A stretch of DNA of 64,000 nucleotides, taken from the NCBI RefSeq assembly GCF_000238275.3, contig NZ_AHCF03000002.1, forward strand, positions 62,001 to 126,000. Reading direction: 5' to 3'. Made by a program: the position numbers and the translations under genes. This stretch comes from Pseudoalteromonas undina. GTDB taxonomy: Bacteria; Pseudomonadota; Gammaproteobacteria; Enterobacterales; Alteromonadaceae. Positions 8,051 through 17,347 of this stretch are shown in pieces. The notes under the pieces were generated by a model. That model worked only from the letters and a program-made list of their open reading frames with translations. It had not been told where the DNA came from and made no database searches. Position 1 is the stretch's first letter; each line of letters begins with the position of its first letter.

Positions 8051-9460
8051 ATGAAATTAGTGCCAAGGTATACCGATATTGGTGAGGGGTTTGCTATTAG
8101 CGATCATCCAGCCAAGGTGACAGCACCACAGTTATTGTTATGGAATGAGCCCTTAGCCGAACAATTTAATATACAAGTAAATGCTGATTCTCGAGCAAAT
8201 ATATTCAGTGGAAATGAACTTCAAGCAGTTTCTGCAGTTGCATTAGGGTATTCGGGTCATCAGTTTGGTCATTTTTCTCCACGCTTAGGAGACGGCCGAG
8301 CGCATTTACTTGGCGCGATCAGTGATGATAAAAACCAGCTTTGGGATTTGCAATTAAAAGGCGCTGGCGCTACGCCATTCTCGCGTGGTGGAGATGGGCG
8401 CTGTGCATTAGGTCCTGCTATTCGTGAGTACGTAATGAGCGAAGCAATGCATGCGCTTGGCATTCCTACTACGCGTTGTTTAGCCGTGGTTGGTAGTGGT
8501 GAAACTGTTTATCGTAACCCGCCTCAACCTGGCGCTATTGTAACGCGACTCGCGAGTAGTCATATTCGAGTTGGCTCGTTTCAATATTTAGCTACCCAAG
8601 GCGATTTGACCAGTCTAAAAAACTTAGCCGATTTAGCCATTCAAAGACATTACCCTGAAATTAACAGCACTGGCGCCCAGCGATACTTGGATTTTCTAGC
8701 CGCAGTGATAACCAATCAAGTTAACTTAGTCGTAAGTTGGATGAGGGTGGGGTTTATTCATGGGGTAATGAATACCGACAACACCTTAATTAGTGGTGAA
8801 ACCATAGATTACGGTCCATGTGCTATGATGAACCAGTTTGATTTTGATACCGTGTTTAGCTCTATTGATAAGCAAGGGCGTTACGCATTTGGTAATCAGC
8901 CAAACATGGCGAGTTGGAACTGTGCTCGCTTAGCAGAGAGTCTAATGGCACTAATAAGTGACGACGATGAGCAAGCCGTAGCAATGCTGACACCTATCAT
9001 TGCAGACTTTTCGACCCAATTTAATCAGCAATTTAGCGCTATGTGGGCACAAAAGTTAGGGCTAACAATAGCTGATGATAAAGATAATGAGCTGGTGGGG
9101 GAGTTACTAGGGCTATTAAAAGAACACCAGCTTGATTATACCAATACTTTTAATGCACTCACTGAGTCGTTAAATGGGCAAGCTGAAATACCATCAGCAC
9201 TTACCTCTTGGGCACAGCAATGGCAAACACGAACTAATGAGCACAGCTATCAAGTGATGCGACAAGCCAATCCGAGTGTGATTCCACGTAACCATATTAT
9301 TGAAGATATTATTACTCAGTACACTACGTATGGGGATAGTGAGCTACTCAGTCGTTTTAGCAAAGTGATGTCGAGCCCTTACACAAGCCATGCGCAGGCC
9401 ACTGACTTTCAAACGCCGCCCGAAGATGATAAGAATTATCGTACTTTTTGCGGTACTTAA
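8051..9460 (+). CDS. selO: Protein adenylyltransferase SelO (YdiU family)
   Basis: The 469-residue pseudokinase-fold enzyme transfers AMP to proteins. Family blocks include SGHQFGHFSPRLGDGRAHLL, the kinase-like LQLKGAGATPFSRGGDGR, and FIHGVMNTDNTLISG followed by IDYGPCAMM, which carry the metal and nucleotide contacts. The C-terminus ends CGT, with Cys in the antepenultimate position. Eukaryotic SelO has selenocysteine at that position, so this is the Cys form, as in E. coli. Length is close to the 478 residues of E. coli YdiU. It probably forms an operon with the upstream Tag-like gene. The role by analogy is redox-stress signalling. Confidence 0.93.
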   Translation: MKLVPRYTDIGEGFAISDHPAKVTAPQLLLWNEPLAEQFNIQVNADSRANIFSGNELQAVSAVALGYSGHQFGHFSPRLGDGRAHLLGAISDDKNQLWDLQLKGAGATPFSRGGDGRCALGPAIREYVMSEAMHALGIPTTRCLAVVGSGETVYRNPPQPGAIVTRLASSHIRVGSFQYLATQGDLTSLKNLADLAIQRHYPEINSTGAQRYLDFLAAVITNQVNLVVSWMRVGFIHGVMNTDNTLISGETIDYGPCAMMNQFDFDTVFSSIDKQGRYAFGNQPNMASWNCARLAESLMALISDDDEQAVAMLTPIIADFSTQFNQQFSAMWAQKLGLTIADDKDNELVGELLGLLKEHQLDYTNTFNALTESLNGQAEIPSALTSWAQQWQTRTNEHSYQVMRQANPSVIPRNHIIEDIITQYTTYGDSELLSRFSKVMSSPYTSHAQATDFQTPPEDDKNYRTFCGT

Positions 9461-9782
9461 GTATGGTTTATTGCATTTTAAAATGAATATAAAAGGTCAT
9501 TTTTTACCCCTGCGATGTTCATTCATAGAGCAATCTATGAACGAATGATACCATAACATCCATAAAGGCTAGTGATCGTATGGGGTTTAAAGCGATTGTT
9601 TGCTTTTTGAGCTAGTCTTTGTTCAGTAACATTTTTTATGGGCTAGTTTTATTATCCTAAGATATTGAAAAAATATATTTGCGTTAAGTATTGATTAACA
9701 AAGGCTCAGTTACTGTATAGGTAAGTTAGAAGAGCTAGCAATGCTTAGCTACATTTTTAGTTGTTAAAATGGGAAGAAAACA
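9461..9782 (+). promoter_or_regulatory. Intergenic region and putative promoter upstream of the OmpA-family gene
   Basis: This gap holds no convincing gene. A small hairpin, TTCATAG-agcaat-CTATGAA (near 9522-9541), follows selO without a T run. A plausible promoter is TTGATT (9691-9696), a 17-base spacer and TGTATA (9714-9719), which would give an untranslated leader of about 55 bases before the OmpA-family gene. Confidence 0.4.
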
Positions 9783-10847
9783 ATGAAATTAAAATCACTT
9801 ACAATTGCCATAGCGTTAGCTGCAACTAGCGCATCTACTTTTGCTGCCGAACAAGAAGGTTTTTACATTGGTGCGTTCGGTGATTACTACGATGCTTCGT
9901 GGAAAAACATGCGTGAGCAGGCTGGCCTTGACGTTAATGAGTCAACAGGTTGGGGTGCTGAATTAGGTTACCGCTTTAATGATTACTGGAGCGCACGTTT
10001 AGAATACGCAGACCTAGATTTTAATGCACATGACAAAGTACTTAACAACCGCAACGATATTGACGGCGAACGTTACGGTATCGATGCGCTTTACCACTTT
10101 GGCGGCGGCCCTTTTTACGGTTTATTCGGTCTGAAAGACATTGATGTTGTTGATGACAACACGTTTGTAAATGCAGGTGTAGGTTACCGACACTTTGTTA
10201 CAGACAACTTCTTTGTAAATGCTGAAACCAGTGTTTACCAAGGTTTAGACAAAGGCTACACAGATGTTGGCGCAAAATTAGGTATTAACTACTTTTTCGG
10301 CCAAAAATCAGCGCCAGTAGCACCAGTTGAGCCTGCACCACAACCAGAGCCAGAAATTGTTCCAGTGCCGGTAACACTTGCTGATACTGATAAAGATAGC
10401 ATTCCTGATGTAGATGACAAATGTGCTAACACACCGATGACAGATGCGGTTGATAGTGATGGTTGTACACTTTATGAAGATACTGAAGTAACAGTAAGCT
10501 TGTTAGTAACATTCCCTAACAATGACTCGTCAGTTTCACAGCAGTACTTAAATGATATTGACGAAGTAGCGTCTTTCTTAAAAGAGTACCCAGATACAAC
10601 TGTACTTCTTGAAGGTCATACGTCTGCAGTAGGTAAAGCGTCTTACAATAAATGGTTATCTAAAAAACGTGCTGATGCAGTAGCTAAAAAGCTAATTGCT
10701 GATGGTATTGCAGAAGATCGCATTACAACAGCTGGCTTAGGCGAAGAACGCCTTAAAAATGAAGCGAATACGGCACAAGCACACGCTGAAAACCGTCGTG
10801 TTGAAGCACACGTAAAATCTATTAAACGTGTAAAAGTATTACGTTAA
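9783..10847 (+). CDS. OmpA-family outer membrane protein
   Basis: The 354-residue protein has a Sec signal peptide (MKLKSLTIAIALAATSASTFA, then AEQEG). An eight-strand-like beta-barrel follows from about residue 23 to 175, with alternating aromatic residues and a terminal INYFF. Next come a Pro/Glu/Val linker (PVEPAPQPEPEIVPVP), a calcium-binding-like DTDKDSIPDVDDKC segment with a Cys pair, and a C-terminal OmpA peptidoglycan-binding domain with EGHTSAVG and NRRVEAH. It anchors the outer membrane to peptidoglycan and may also act as a minor porin. AGAA-type spacing upstream (GGGAAGAAAACAATG) supports the start. It is monocistronic, ending in a strong terminator. Confidence 0.9.
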   Translation: MKLKSLTIAIALAATSASTFAAEQEGFYIGAFGDYYDASWKNMREQAGLDVNESTGWGAELGYRFNDYWSARLEYADLDFNAHDKVLNNRNDIDGERYGIDALYHFGGGPFYGLFGLKDIDVVDDNTFVNAGVGYRHFVTDNFFVNAETSVYQGLDKGYTDVGAKLGINYFFGQKSAPVAPVEPAPQPEPEIVPVPVTLADTDKDSIPDVDDKCANTPMTDAVDSDGCTLYEDTEVTVSLLVTFPNNDSSVSQQYLNDIDEVASFLKEYPDTTVLLEGHTSAVGKASYNKWLSKKRADAVAKKLIADGIAEDRITTAGLGEERLKNEANTAQAHAENRRVEAHVKSIKRVKVLR

Positions 10848-10865
10848 TAGTCTCATTATTGAGTA

Positions 10866-10892
10866 AAAACCCAGCTTAGGCTGGGTTTTTTT
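10866..10892 (+). terminator. Intrinsic terminator after the OmpA-family gene
   Basis: The hairpin AAAACCCAGC-tta-GGCTGGGTTTTTTT has a GC-rich stem and a T run 18 bases after the stop codon. Confidence 0.88.
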
Positions 10893-11010
10893 ATGGCTGC
10901 TTAATAGGTATTCATGGGAGTTGGTTTTACTTTGTTCACTATTCATATTATTAATAATCGGTATAACTAGTTGCCTAACTGGATGGATTTTAATCTATGT
11001 ATAAAAGCTT

Positions 11011-11051
11011 TATAATCGAGCGTTAGAATACTATAAGTATTGGTTTATAGT
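11011..11051 (+). promoter_or_regulatory. Putative acnB promoter element and 7-bp inverted repeat
   Basis: TATAAT at 11011-11016 is a perfect -10 hexamer but lacks a good -35. Downstream, ACTATAA (11030-11036) and TTATAGT (11045-11051) form an inverted repeat in what would be the acnB leader, about 50 bases before the GTG start. It could be an operator or leader hairpin; there is no direct evidence for either. Confidence 0.4.
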
Positions 11052-11102
11052 GTGTTTTGTAAACACTACCGAATACTTTCACGTCACCAAGAGGGCAATA
11101 CT

Positions 11103-13700
11103 GTGCTACAAGAATATCGTAAACACGTAGAAGAACGTGCCGCGTTAGGTATCGTACCAGCGCCATTAGATGCTCAGCAAACGGCTGATCTTATTGAGCT
11201 AATTAAAACTCCACCGGCAGGTGAAGAAGAATTCGTCCTAGAACTACTAATCAATCGTGTACCGCCGGGTGTCGATGATGCAGCCTATATTAAAGCTGGT
11301 TTTTTAGCGGCTGTTGCTAAAGGTGAAGCCGTTTCTCCACTTATCTCTAAAGAAAAAGCAGCTGAATTGCTAGGTACTATGCTTGGTGGCTACAATATCG
11401 CGCCAATGGTTGACCTACTTGATGACGAAGCGTTAGCGCCAATCGTAGTTAAGGGCCTTGCAAACACATTATTAATGTTTGATGCGTTTTACGATGTAGA
11501 AGAAAAAGCAAAAGCAGGTAATACATACGCCAAACAAATCATTGAGTCTTGGGCTGCCGCAGAATGGTTTACTAATAAGCCAGCTGTTGCTGAAAAGATC
11601 TCGGTTACTGTATTTAAAGTCACTGGTGAGACAAACACGGATGACTTATCACCCGCTCCAGATGCATGGTCACGTCCTGATATTCCACTTCACGCACTAG
11701 CGATGCTTAAAACAGAACGTGATGGTATTAATCCTGACAAAAACGGTGAAGTAGGTCCTGTCACTCAACTTGAAGAATTAAAAACTAAAGGCTTACCACT
11801 TGCTTACGTAGGTGATGTTGTTGGTACGGGATCTTCACGTAAATCTGCTACTAACTCTGTGCTTTGGTTTATGGGTGCTGATATCCCATTTGTCCCAAAT
11901 AAGCGCGTAGGTGGTGTCTGTTTAGGTAACAAGATTGCGCCTATCTTTTTCAATACAATGGAAGACTCGGGTGCATTACCAATCGAATTAAATGTTGATG
12001 AATTCAACATGGGTGACCAAATCGACATTTACCCTTATGAAGGGGTTGTTAAACGTCACGGTACTGATGACGTGATCTCTACGTTCACACTTAAATCAGA
12101 CGTCATTCTTGATGAGGTTCGTGCTGGTGGTCGTATTCCACTGATCATTGGTCGCGGTCTTACAGACAAAGCACGTACATCACTGGGTTTAGGTGCAACT
12201 GACGTATTTAAAGTACCAGCAGTTACTGAAGTGTCAGATAAAGGCTTTACGCTTGCGCAAAAAATGGTGGGTAAAGCATGTAATGTTGCCGGTATTCGCC
12301 CAGGCCAATACTGTGAACCAAAAATGACCACGGTTGGCTCGCAAGATACCACGGGTCCTATGACACGTGATGAGCTTAAAGACTTAGCCTGTTTAGGCTT
12401 CTCTGCAGATTTAACTATGCAGTCTTTCTGTCATACATCGGCTTACCCTAAACCAATTGACGTAAATACGCATCATACACTTCCTGATTTCATCATGAAC
12501 CGTGGTGGTGTATCGCTTCGTCCTGGTGATGGTGTAATTCACTCATGGTTGAACCGTATGTTATTACCAGACACCGTAGGTACCGGTGGTGATTCACATA
12601 CGCGTTTCCCATTAGGTATTTCATTCCCTGCAGGTTCAGGTGCGGTCGCATTTGCAGCAGCAACAGGTGTTATGCCACTTGATATGCCTGAATCGATTTT
12701 GGTTCGTTTTAAAGGTGAAATGCAGCCTGGTATCACGTTGCGTGACCTCGTTCATGCCATCCCTTACTACGGTATTAAAGAAGGGCTATTAACGGTTGAG
12801 AAGAAAGGTAAAATCAACGAGTTCTCTGGTCGTATACTAGAAATTGAAGGAGTTGAGCACTTAACTGTTGAGCAAGCATTTGAACTATCAGATGCATCAG
12901 CAGAGCGTTCAGCTGCAGGTTGTACCGTTAAGCTTTCTAAAGAGTCGATCAGCGAATACCTTGAGTCTAACATTGTTATGCTTAAGTGGATGATTTCTGA
13001 AGGCTACGGTGATGTACGTACAATCGAACGTCGTATTACAGCAATGCAAGAATGGCTAGCTAACCCAGAACTAATGGAAGCGGATAAAGATGCTGAGTAC
13101 AAGCACGTACTTGAAATCGACTTAGCTGAGATTAAAGAGCCAGTACTTTGTGCGCCAAATGACCCTGATGATGCGCGTTTACTATCTGACGTGACAGGCG
13201 AGAAAATTGATGAGGTATTCATCGGTTCTTGTATGACTAACATTGGTCACTTCCGTGCCGCAGGTAAATTACTCGATGGTTTTACTGGTCGTATTCCAAC
13301 ACAGCTTTGGGTTGCACCGCCAACTAAGATGGACAAAGACCAGCTTACGGACGAAGGTTACTACGGTATCTTTGGTCGTGTTGGAGCACGTATTGAAACG
13401 CCTGGGTGTTCACTGTGTATGGGTAACCAAGCACGTGTTGCAGATAAAGCAACGGTTGTGTCTACCTCAACACGTAATTTCCCTAACCGTTTAGGTACAG
13501 GCGCAAACGTGTTCTTAGCTTCAGCAGAGCTGGCAGCAGTAGCGGCAATTTTAGGTAAATTACCTACTCCGGCTGAGTACCAAGAATATGCAGCGAAAAT
13601 CAATGCAACGGCAGCAGATACCTACCGTTACTTGAACTTCCACCGTATGCCTCAATACACTAAAAAAGCAGACAACGTAATTATTCAGCAAGCTGTATAA
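11103..13700 (+). CDS. acnB: Aconitate hydratase B
   Basis: This 865-residue TCA-cycle enzyme interconverts citrate and isocitrate with a 4Fe-4S cluster. The length equals that of E. coli AcnB. The N-terminal HEAT-like domain ([15 protein letters not shown]) identifies the B type. Cluster cysteines lie in [10 protein letters not shown] and [10 protein letters not shown], and the swivel-domain [12 protein letters not shown] block is present. The frame is open from 11040, but the GTG at 11103, with GAGGG seven bases upstream (11091-11095), gives exact agreement with the family N-terminus. Bacterial AcnB also binds RNA when it loses iron, and the palindromic leader upstream may be relevant. It is monocistronic with its own terminator. 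Confidence 0.97.
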   Translation: MLQEYRKHVEERAALGIVPAPLDAQQTADLIELIKTPPAGEEEFVLELLINRVPPGVDDAAYIKAGFLAAVAKGEAVSPLISKEKAAELLGTMLGGYNIAPMVDLLDDEALAPIVVKGLANTLLMFDAFYDVEEKAKAGNTYAKQIIESWAAAEWFTNKPAVAEKISVTVFKVTGETNTDDLSPAPDAWSRPDIPLHALAMLKTERDGINPDKNGEVGPVTQLEELKTKGLPLAYVGDVVGTGSSRKSATNSVLWFMGADIPFVPNKRVGGVCLGNKIAPIFFNTMEDSGALPIELNVDEFNMGDQIDIYPYEGVVKRHGTDDVISTFTLKSDVILDEVRAGGRIPLIIGRGLTDKARTSLGLGATDVFKVPAVTEVSDKGFTLAQKMVGKACNVAGIRPGQYCEPKMTTVGSQDTTGPMTRDELKDLACLGFSADLTMQSFCHTSAYPKPIDVNTHHTLPDFIMNRGGVSLRPGDGVIHSWLNRMLLPDTVGTGGDSHTRFPLGISFPAGSGAVAFAAATGVMPLDMPESILVRFKGEMQPGITLRDLVHAIPYYGIKEGLLTVEKKGKINEFSGRILEIEGVEHLTVEQAFELSDASAERSAAGCTVKLSKESISEYLESNIVMLKWMISEGYGDVRTIERRITAMQEWLANPELMEADKDAEYKHVLEIDLAEIKEPVLCAPNDPDDARLLSDVTGEKIDEVFIGSCMTNIGHFRAAGKLLDGFTGRIPTQLWVAPPTKMDKDQLTDEGYYGIFGRVGARIETPGCSLCMGNQARVADKATVVSTSTRNFPNRLGTGANVFLASAELAAVAAILGKLPTPAEYQEYAAKINATAADTYRYLNFHRMPQYTKKADNVIIQQAV

Positions 13701-13717
13701 TTAATAGAGTTTGAATG

Positions 13718-13742
13718 AAAAGCCCGCTTCGGCGGGTTTTTT
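13718..13742 (+). terminator. Intrinsic terminator after acnB
   Basis: AAAAGCCCGC-ttc-GGCGGGTTTTTT is a GC-rich hairpin with a T run, 17 bases after the acnB stop codon. Confidence 0.88.
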
Positions 13743-13899
13743 GTCGTTTGAATTTAATTTGGATTATTCATGCTTTAATAATCTTATATTGAATTAAATT
13801 TAAGTATTATTTACTTTTTAGTTGAATAATAAAGCAAAAAATCCTCGCTATATGCATTAAAATCCCTGCCAATATTATCATTATTATAAGCAGGATTTT

Positions 13900-14532
13900 A
13901 TGACCGCATTAAACAACCAGAATTTACTGCAACTTCGTTTTATTAACCAAGCCAACATTGATTTGGTTAAGCCTTCTTTTGATAACTTACCTGCAAACCC
14001 ATATGCAGATGGTGCGTTTCGCAAACGCCGTTATTCAGTAGTTAAACTACAAAATGGTGAGCTTAATCTTCAAGCGACTAAAGCGTTTGTGCAAGACGAT
14101 TCAATTAATACCTTTCAAGGTAATGTTGAACGTACTTACGAAAATTTAGAGCAAAGCTTGCTTGAGTCTGAGGGTATGAAAAGTATTGTTAGCGAATTTT
14201 GTGCGATTACCGGTATTGATGCAGAGCGTGATATTGAAATTCACCAATTTAGAATGCTTGCCATTGATAGCGACACGCCAGCAGCCCCAGAAGGTGTGCA
14301 TCAAGACGGGTTTGATCATGTGTGTGTATGTGGTGTTTCTCATGAGAATTTAGAAGGTGGTGAGCTATTGGTTTATGAAAACCAACAAGCAGAACCTTGT
14401 TTTAAAATGGAAATAAAAGACGGCATGTTTGCACTAATTAATGACCGTCAGGTATGGCATAACGCCACGCCAATGAACAAAATTGATGCTAATAAACCAG
14501 GTTATCTGGATTGTTTTGTACTAACTGCTTAA
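13900..14532 (+). CDS. 2-oxoglutarate/Fe(II) dioxygenase, probable amino-acid hydroxylase family
   Basis: The 210-residue protein resembles the 2OG-Fe dioxygenase family that includes L-isoleucine hydroxylase (PF10014, from memory). The iron-binding facial triad is readable as H134 and D136 in GVHQDGFDH and H187 in QVWHNATP. A GGELLVYENQQ beta-strand connects them. Relatives usually carry an Arg close to the C-terminus (GYRD) that I believe binds 2-oxoglutarate, but here the codon is CTG, giving GYLD, and only Lys residues (K193, K199) remain nearby. Activity may therefore differ. The gene lies 10 bp ahead of a class V PLP enzyme, so the two probably act on the same amino-acid-like substrate. 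GCAGGA upstream supports the start. Confidence 0.75.
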   Translation: MTALNNQNLLQLRFINQANIDLVKPSFDNLPANPYADGAFRKRRYSVVKLQNGELNLQATKAFVQDDSINTFQGNVERTYENLEQSLLESEGMKSIVSEFCAITGIDAERDIEIHQFRMLAIDSDTPAAPEGVHQDGFDHVCVCGVSHENLEGGELLVYENQQAEPCFKMEIKDGMFALINDRQVWHNATPMNKIDANKPGYLDCFVLTA

Positions 14533-14542
14533 GAGAAATAAA

Positions 14543-15778
14543 ATGAATTTAATGCAATTGCGCGCGCAATTTCCTGCTTTAATGCAAACGGTTGATGGCA
14601 AGTCACCGGTATTTTTAGATGGGCCAGGTGGCTCACAAGTACCCCAGCCGGTACTCAGTGCCATGACCGCTTATTTAGGGCATTACAATTCAAACTTGGG
14701 CGGTGCGTTTTTCTCAAGTGACAAAACGGTTGAGCTAATGGCTAATGCGCGTCAAGCGGCGGCTGATTTGTTAAATGCCCCTAGTGCACAAAATATTGTG
14801 TTTGGTCCGAACATGACCAGCCTTACGTTTAGCTTCAGCCGCGCGATTTCACGCAGTTGGCAAGCAGGCGATGAAATTATTGTGACCAATGCAGATCATT
14901 TTTCAAATGTATCGTCTTGGCAGCAAGCCGCTGAAGATAAAGGTGCAGTGGTTAACACTGCGCTAATTAACGAAGCCGATTGCAGTTTAGATATGGCGCA
15001 TTTTGAAAGCTTATTAAACGCTAACACTAAATTGGTTGCCGTTACGTATGCATCAAATACCACTGGCTCTATTAACGATATTAAACGCATTATAGAGCTT
15101 GCGCACAATGTCGGAGCATTGGTGTATGTTGATGCTGTGCATTATGCCCCTCATGAACTAATCGATGTGCAAGCATTAGATTGTGACTTTTTAGCGTGTT
15201 CTGCATATAAGTTTTTTGGCCCGCACTTAGGTATGGTATACGGTAAAGCTTCGCATTTAGAAGGGTTTACACCTTATAAAGTAGAGCCAGCAAAAGATAT
15301 TGCTCCTGGTCGTTGGGAAACTGGTACCCAAAGTTTTGAAGCACTAGCGGGCTTTATTGCGGCGGTTGATTATATTGCGGCAATTAGCGAACTTGATGAC
15401 AGTCACTCACGCCGAGAAAAACTGCGTGTTGCGTTTGAAAAAACGAAACAACACGAGATGGCGCTTAGTGAATACTTTTTGACACGCCTGGTTAATTACC
15501 CGCGTATTAAATTGTTTGGTATTGATGACTTAGCACGCTTAAGTGAGCGTACCCCTACGTTTGCACTGACCTTTGAAGGGTTAGAGCCTCGCCAAGTGTC
15601 TGAATTTTTGGGCAAACAGCATGTATGTGTATGGGATGGACATTTTTACGCCCAAGGTTTATGCAAACAACTTGGTGTGCTTAATAAGGGCGGCGTAGTA
15701 CGCATTGGGTGCATGCACTACAACACCCTAGAAGAAATCGACACGCTCTTTAATTTGTTTGATGAGCTACTAGGTTAA
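14543..15778 (+). CDS. Cysteine desulfurase-like class V PLP enzyme
   Basis: The 411-residue fold-type I PLP enzyme belongs to the class V aminotransferase superfamily, closest in character to the cysteine desulfurase-like VC1184 group (from memory). The PLP-binding Lys lies in CSAYKFFGPHLG, preceded by VYVDAVHYAPH with the aspartate that contacts the PLP ring. GRWETGTQSFEA is a further family block. The active-site loop cysteine of true IscS/NifS enzymes is not evident, so sulfur transfer is not assured. It could act as a lyase, epimerase or desulfurase on the product of the dioxygenase encoded 10 bp upstream. The pair ends in a bidirectional terminator. Confidence 0.78.
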   Translation: MNLMQLRAQFPALMQTVDGKSPVFLDGPGGSQVPQPVLSAMTAYLGHYNSNLGGAFFSSDKTVELMANARQAAADLLNAPSAQNIVFGPNMTSLTFSFSRAISRSWQAGDEIIVTNADHFSNVSSWQQAAEDKGAVVNTALINEADCSLDMAHFESLLNANTKLVAVTYASNTTGSINDIKRIIELAHNVGALVYVDAVHYAPHELIDVQALDCDFLACSAYKFFGPHLGMVYGKASHLEGFTPYKVEPAKDIAPGRWETGTQSFEALAGFIAAVDYIAAISELDDSHSRREKLRVAFEKTKQHEMALSEYFLTRLVNYPRIKLFGIDDLARLSERTPTFALTFEGLEPRQVSEFLGKQHVCVWDGHFYAQGLCKQLGVLNKGGVVRIGCMHYNTLEEIDTLFNLFDELLG

Positions 15779-15802
15779 TCCCTTATTTATTCAATACTTT
15801 TT

Positions 15803-15836
15803 AAAGCCATAAGTAAAAATTACTTATGGCTTTTTT
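15803..15836. terminator. Bidirectional terminator
   Basis: AAAGCCATAAGTAA and TTACTTATGGCTTT form a long AT-rich stem with an A run on one side and a T run on the other. It lies between the convergent class V enzyme gene and the 2OG oxygenase gene. Confidence 0.85.
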
Positions 15837-15849
15837 ATTGGCTGATTAC

Positions 15850-16554
15850 CTAGCTTTGTGGCGTTCCATATATTTGCTCTGCTCGATTAAACAAAACCCA
15901 TGAGGTTAAAATATACTTATCATTTGATACTGGCTTATTGCCTCTATGTGTATGCGTGAAATATCCTGGAGCAACCACCATGCTGCCTTTTTTAGGGGCT
16001 ATTTTACGATTTTGATAATAAAACTCGGTTTCTCCGCCTTCTTCAACATCATTTAAATAAAACATAAATAACAATACCCGATGCAGGGCTTCATTATGTT
16101 GTAACTGCGGATACACCTCACTATGCCAATACGGATAGCCCCCTTTATTGACCTCATATTTTTGTGCTTGAATATTACCGAGCCTAAAAATTTGTTGCAC
16201 CAATAAAGGAAGTTGTGGTTTACCTACTTCGTCATAATTGGCATGAGTCAAATCTACCGGCTGGCCTGTTTTTGGGTGATACACTTTTAAACCAAATGCC
16301 CCAATCATCATAAAAATATGTTCTTCGATGTATTTAAAAACATACTGTGCAGTGGTTTGTTGAATATGTTTTAATTGTTCTGCGTATTCAGGATGATTGT
16401 TTAAGTGCAGGTCGTGGCTATCTTTTTTATTAAGATCAACGCCGCCCGATGTCATCCCTTGTTTAATATGCGGGCTTTGAGAAAAGGTAGTGATAAAGTT
16501 ATCGCAAAAGTCACTGCTGAGCGCGTTGTCATACACGCGGATAAAGTCCGTCAT
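15850..16554 (-). CDS. 2OG-Fe(II) oxygenase, prolyl-4-hydroxylase-like
   Basis: The 234-residue double-stranded beta-helix protein resembles the P4H-like 2OG-Fe(II) oxygenase group (PF13640 type). The proximal iron motif is H144-S-E146 in YWHSEVYP. The distal His is H203 in FTHTHRGNKP, and the 2-oxoglutarate-binding Lys is probably K213 in NDKYILTSW. The acidic iron ligand is therefore Glu, where most relatives have Asp; working 2OG enzymes with Glu are known (AsnO, VioC). VEEGGETEFYYQ is the typical strand before the distal motif. The substrate is unknown; relatives hydroxylate proline or other side chains. It diverges from the thioesterase gene with only 30 bp between them. Confidence 0.78.
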   Translation of the reverse strand: MTDFIRVYDNALSSDFCDNFITTFSQSPHIKQGMTSGGVDLNKKDSHDLHLNNHPEYAEQLKHIQQTTAQYVFKYIEEHIFMMIGAFGLKVYHPKTGQPVDLTHANYDEVGKPQLPLLVQQIFRLGNIQAQKYEVNKGGYPYWHSEVYPQLQHNEALHRVLLFMFYLNDVEEGGETEFYYQNRKIAPKKGSMVVAPGYFTHTHRGNKPVSNDKYILTSWVLFNRAEQIYGTPQS

Positions 16555-16584
16555 GAGTTACCTGTTTAATTATTATGGATTATT

Positions 16585-16983
16585 ATGTTTACTGAAAAAG
16601 TGATGCCGCGCTTTAGCGAAACGGATGCACTCGGACACATCAACAATACCGTACTCCCTGTTTGGTTTGAAGCCGCCCGAGTACCTATTTTTAAATTTTT
16701 TACCCCTGATCTTAATCCTCACAACTGGAAGTTAATTATTGCTAAGGTTGAAGTGTCGTTTGTCGGCGAGTTATTTTATGCCCATGAAGTGACAATTAAC
16801 TCCAGCATAGAGCAGATTGGTAATAGCTCATTTGTGATCCGCCAAGAAGCCTGGCAGCAAGATAAGTGCTGTGCTATTGGTAAAACGGTCATGGTACGTT
16901 ATGACTTCGCCAGCAAAACAAAGCAAATGCTTTCGGCTGATGAAAAAGCTGCATTAACACAGCACCTTGTTGCAACGAGTTAA
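16585..16983 (+). CDS. Acyl-CoA thioesterase, hotdog fold (4HBT/YbgC-FadM type)
   Basis: The 132-residue single hotdog domain protein carries the 4HBT signature DALGHINNTVLPVWFE, in which the Asp near residue 15 is the expected catalytic residue. The following sections (KVEVSFVGELFYAHEVTI, SSFVIRQEAW) match the central beta sheet. Such proteins hydrolyse acyl-CoA thioesters in the cytoplasm; chain length cannot be predicted. The last 26 bases of its coding sequence and the next 11 bases (16958-16994) are repeated at 19447-19483, at the 3' end of glpD. This shows that the gene once abutted glpD directly, before the intervening SDR/LysR segment arrived. Confidence 0.85.
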   Translation: MFTEKVMPRFSETDALGHINNTVLPVWFEAARVPIFKFFTPDLNPHNWKLIIAKVEVSFVGELFYAHEVTINSSIEQIGNSSFVIRQEAWQQDKCCAIGKTVMVRYDFASKTKQMLSADEKAALTQHLVATS

Positions 16984-17162
16984 TCGCAGTTTAGCTATGA
17001 CTTAGTTAAATATTGCCCTAAGGCAATGACTTGTTTTTCAGTAAAGCGTAGTCCGAGCTTAGTTCTGCGCCACAATATATCTGCGTTAGTTCTTAACCAT
17101 TCATGGTTAACTAAGTGTGCCATAGCTGCGCGCTATACGTTTTAAGGTGTCGATTGGTAGCC
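16984..17162 (-). pseudogene. Decayed 3'-terminal fragment of a second glpD copy
   Basis: Bases 17002-17085 are identical to 19502-19585 within glpD (84 of 84). Bases 17097-17116 match 19597-19616 exactly, and 17117-17162 match 19706-19752 with a few changes. Relative to intact glpD, the fragment has lost 11 bases near the stop codon and 89 bases between two AACTAAGT repeats. It has no open frame. It is the left remnant of a duplicated glpD whose middle is missing. Confidence 0.9.
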
Positions 17163-17235
17163 TCTTTTTTGTGGGCTCAGTATTTAATATTGGATTTTTA
17201 TGTTGTGACAGCTAATTGCTATTTGTAGGTATGCT

Positions 17236-17264
17236 AAAAAGGTTGGCCTTGAAATAGGCCAACC
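17236..17264 (-). terminator. Terminator of the SDR gene
   Basis: GGTTGGCC-ttgaaata-GGCCAACC (17241-17264) is a perfect 8-bp stem. On the minus strand it is followed by TTTTTAGC, so it terminates the oxidoreductase gene that ends at 17348. Confidence 0.75.
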
Positions 17265-17347
17265 ATAGTACTTCCTTTACTGACCATGTATCGATGATTG
17301 CTGAAGTTAGATTGATAAATCACGAGCTACTCGACCGCATATCTTGA

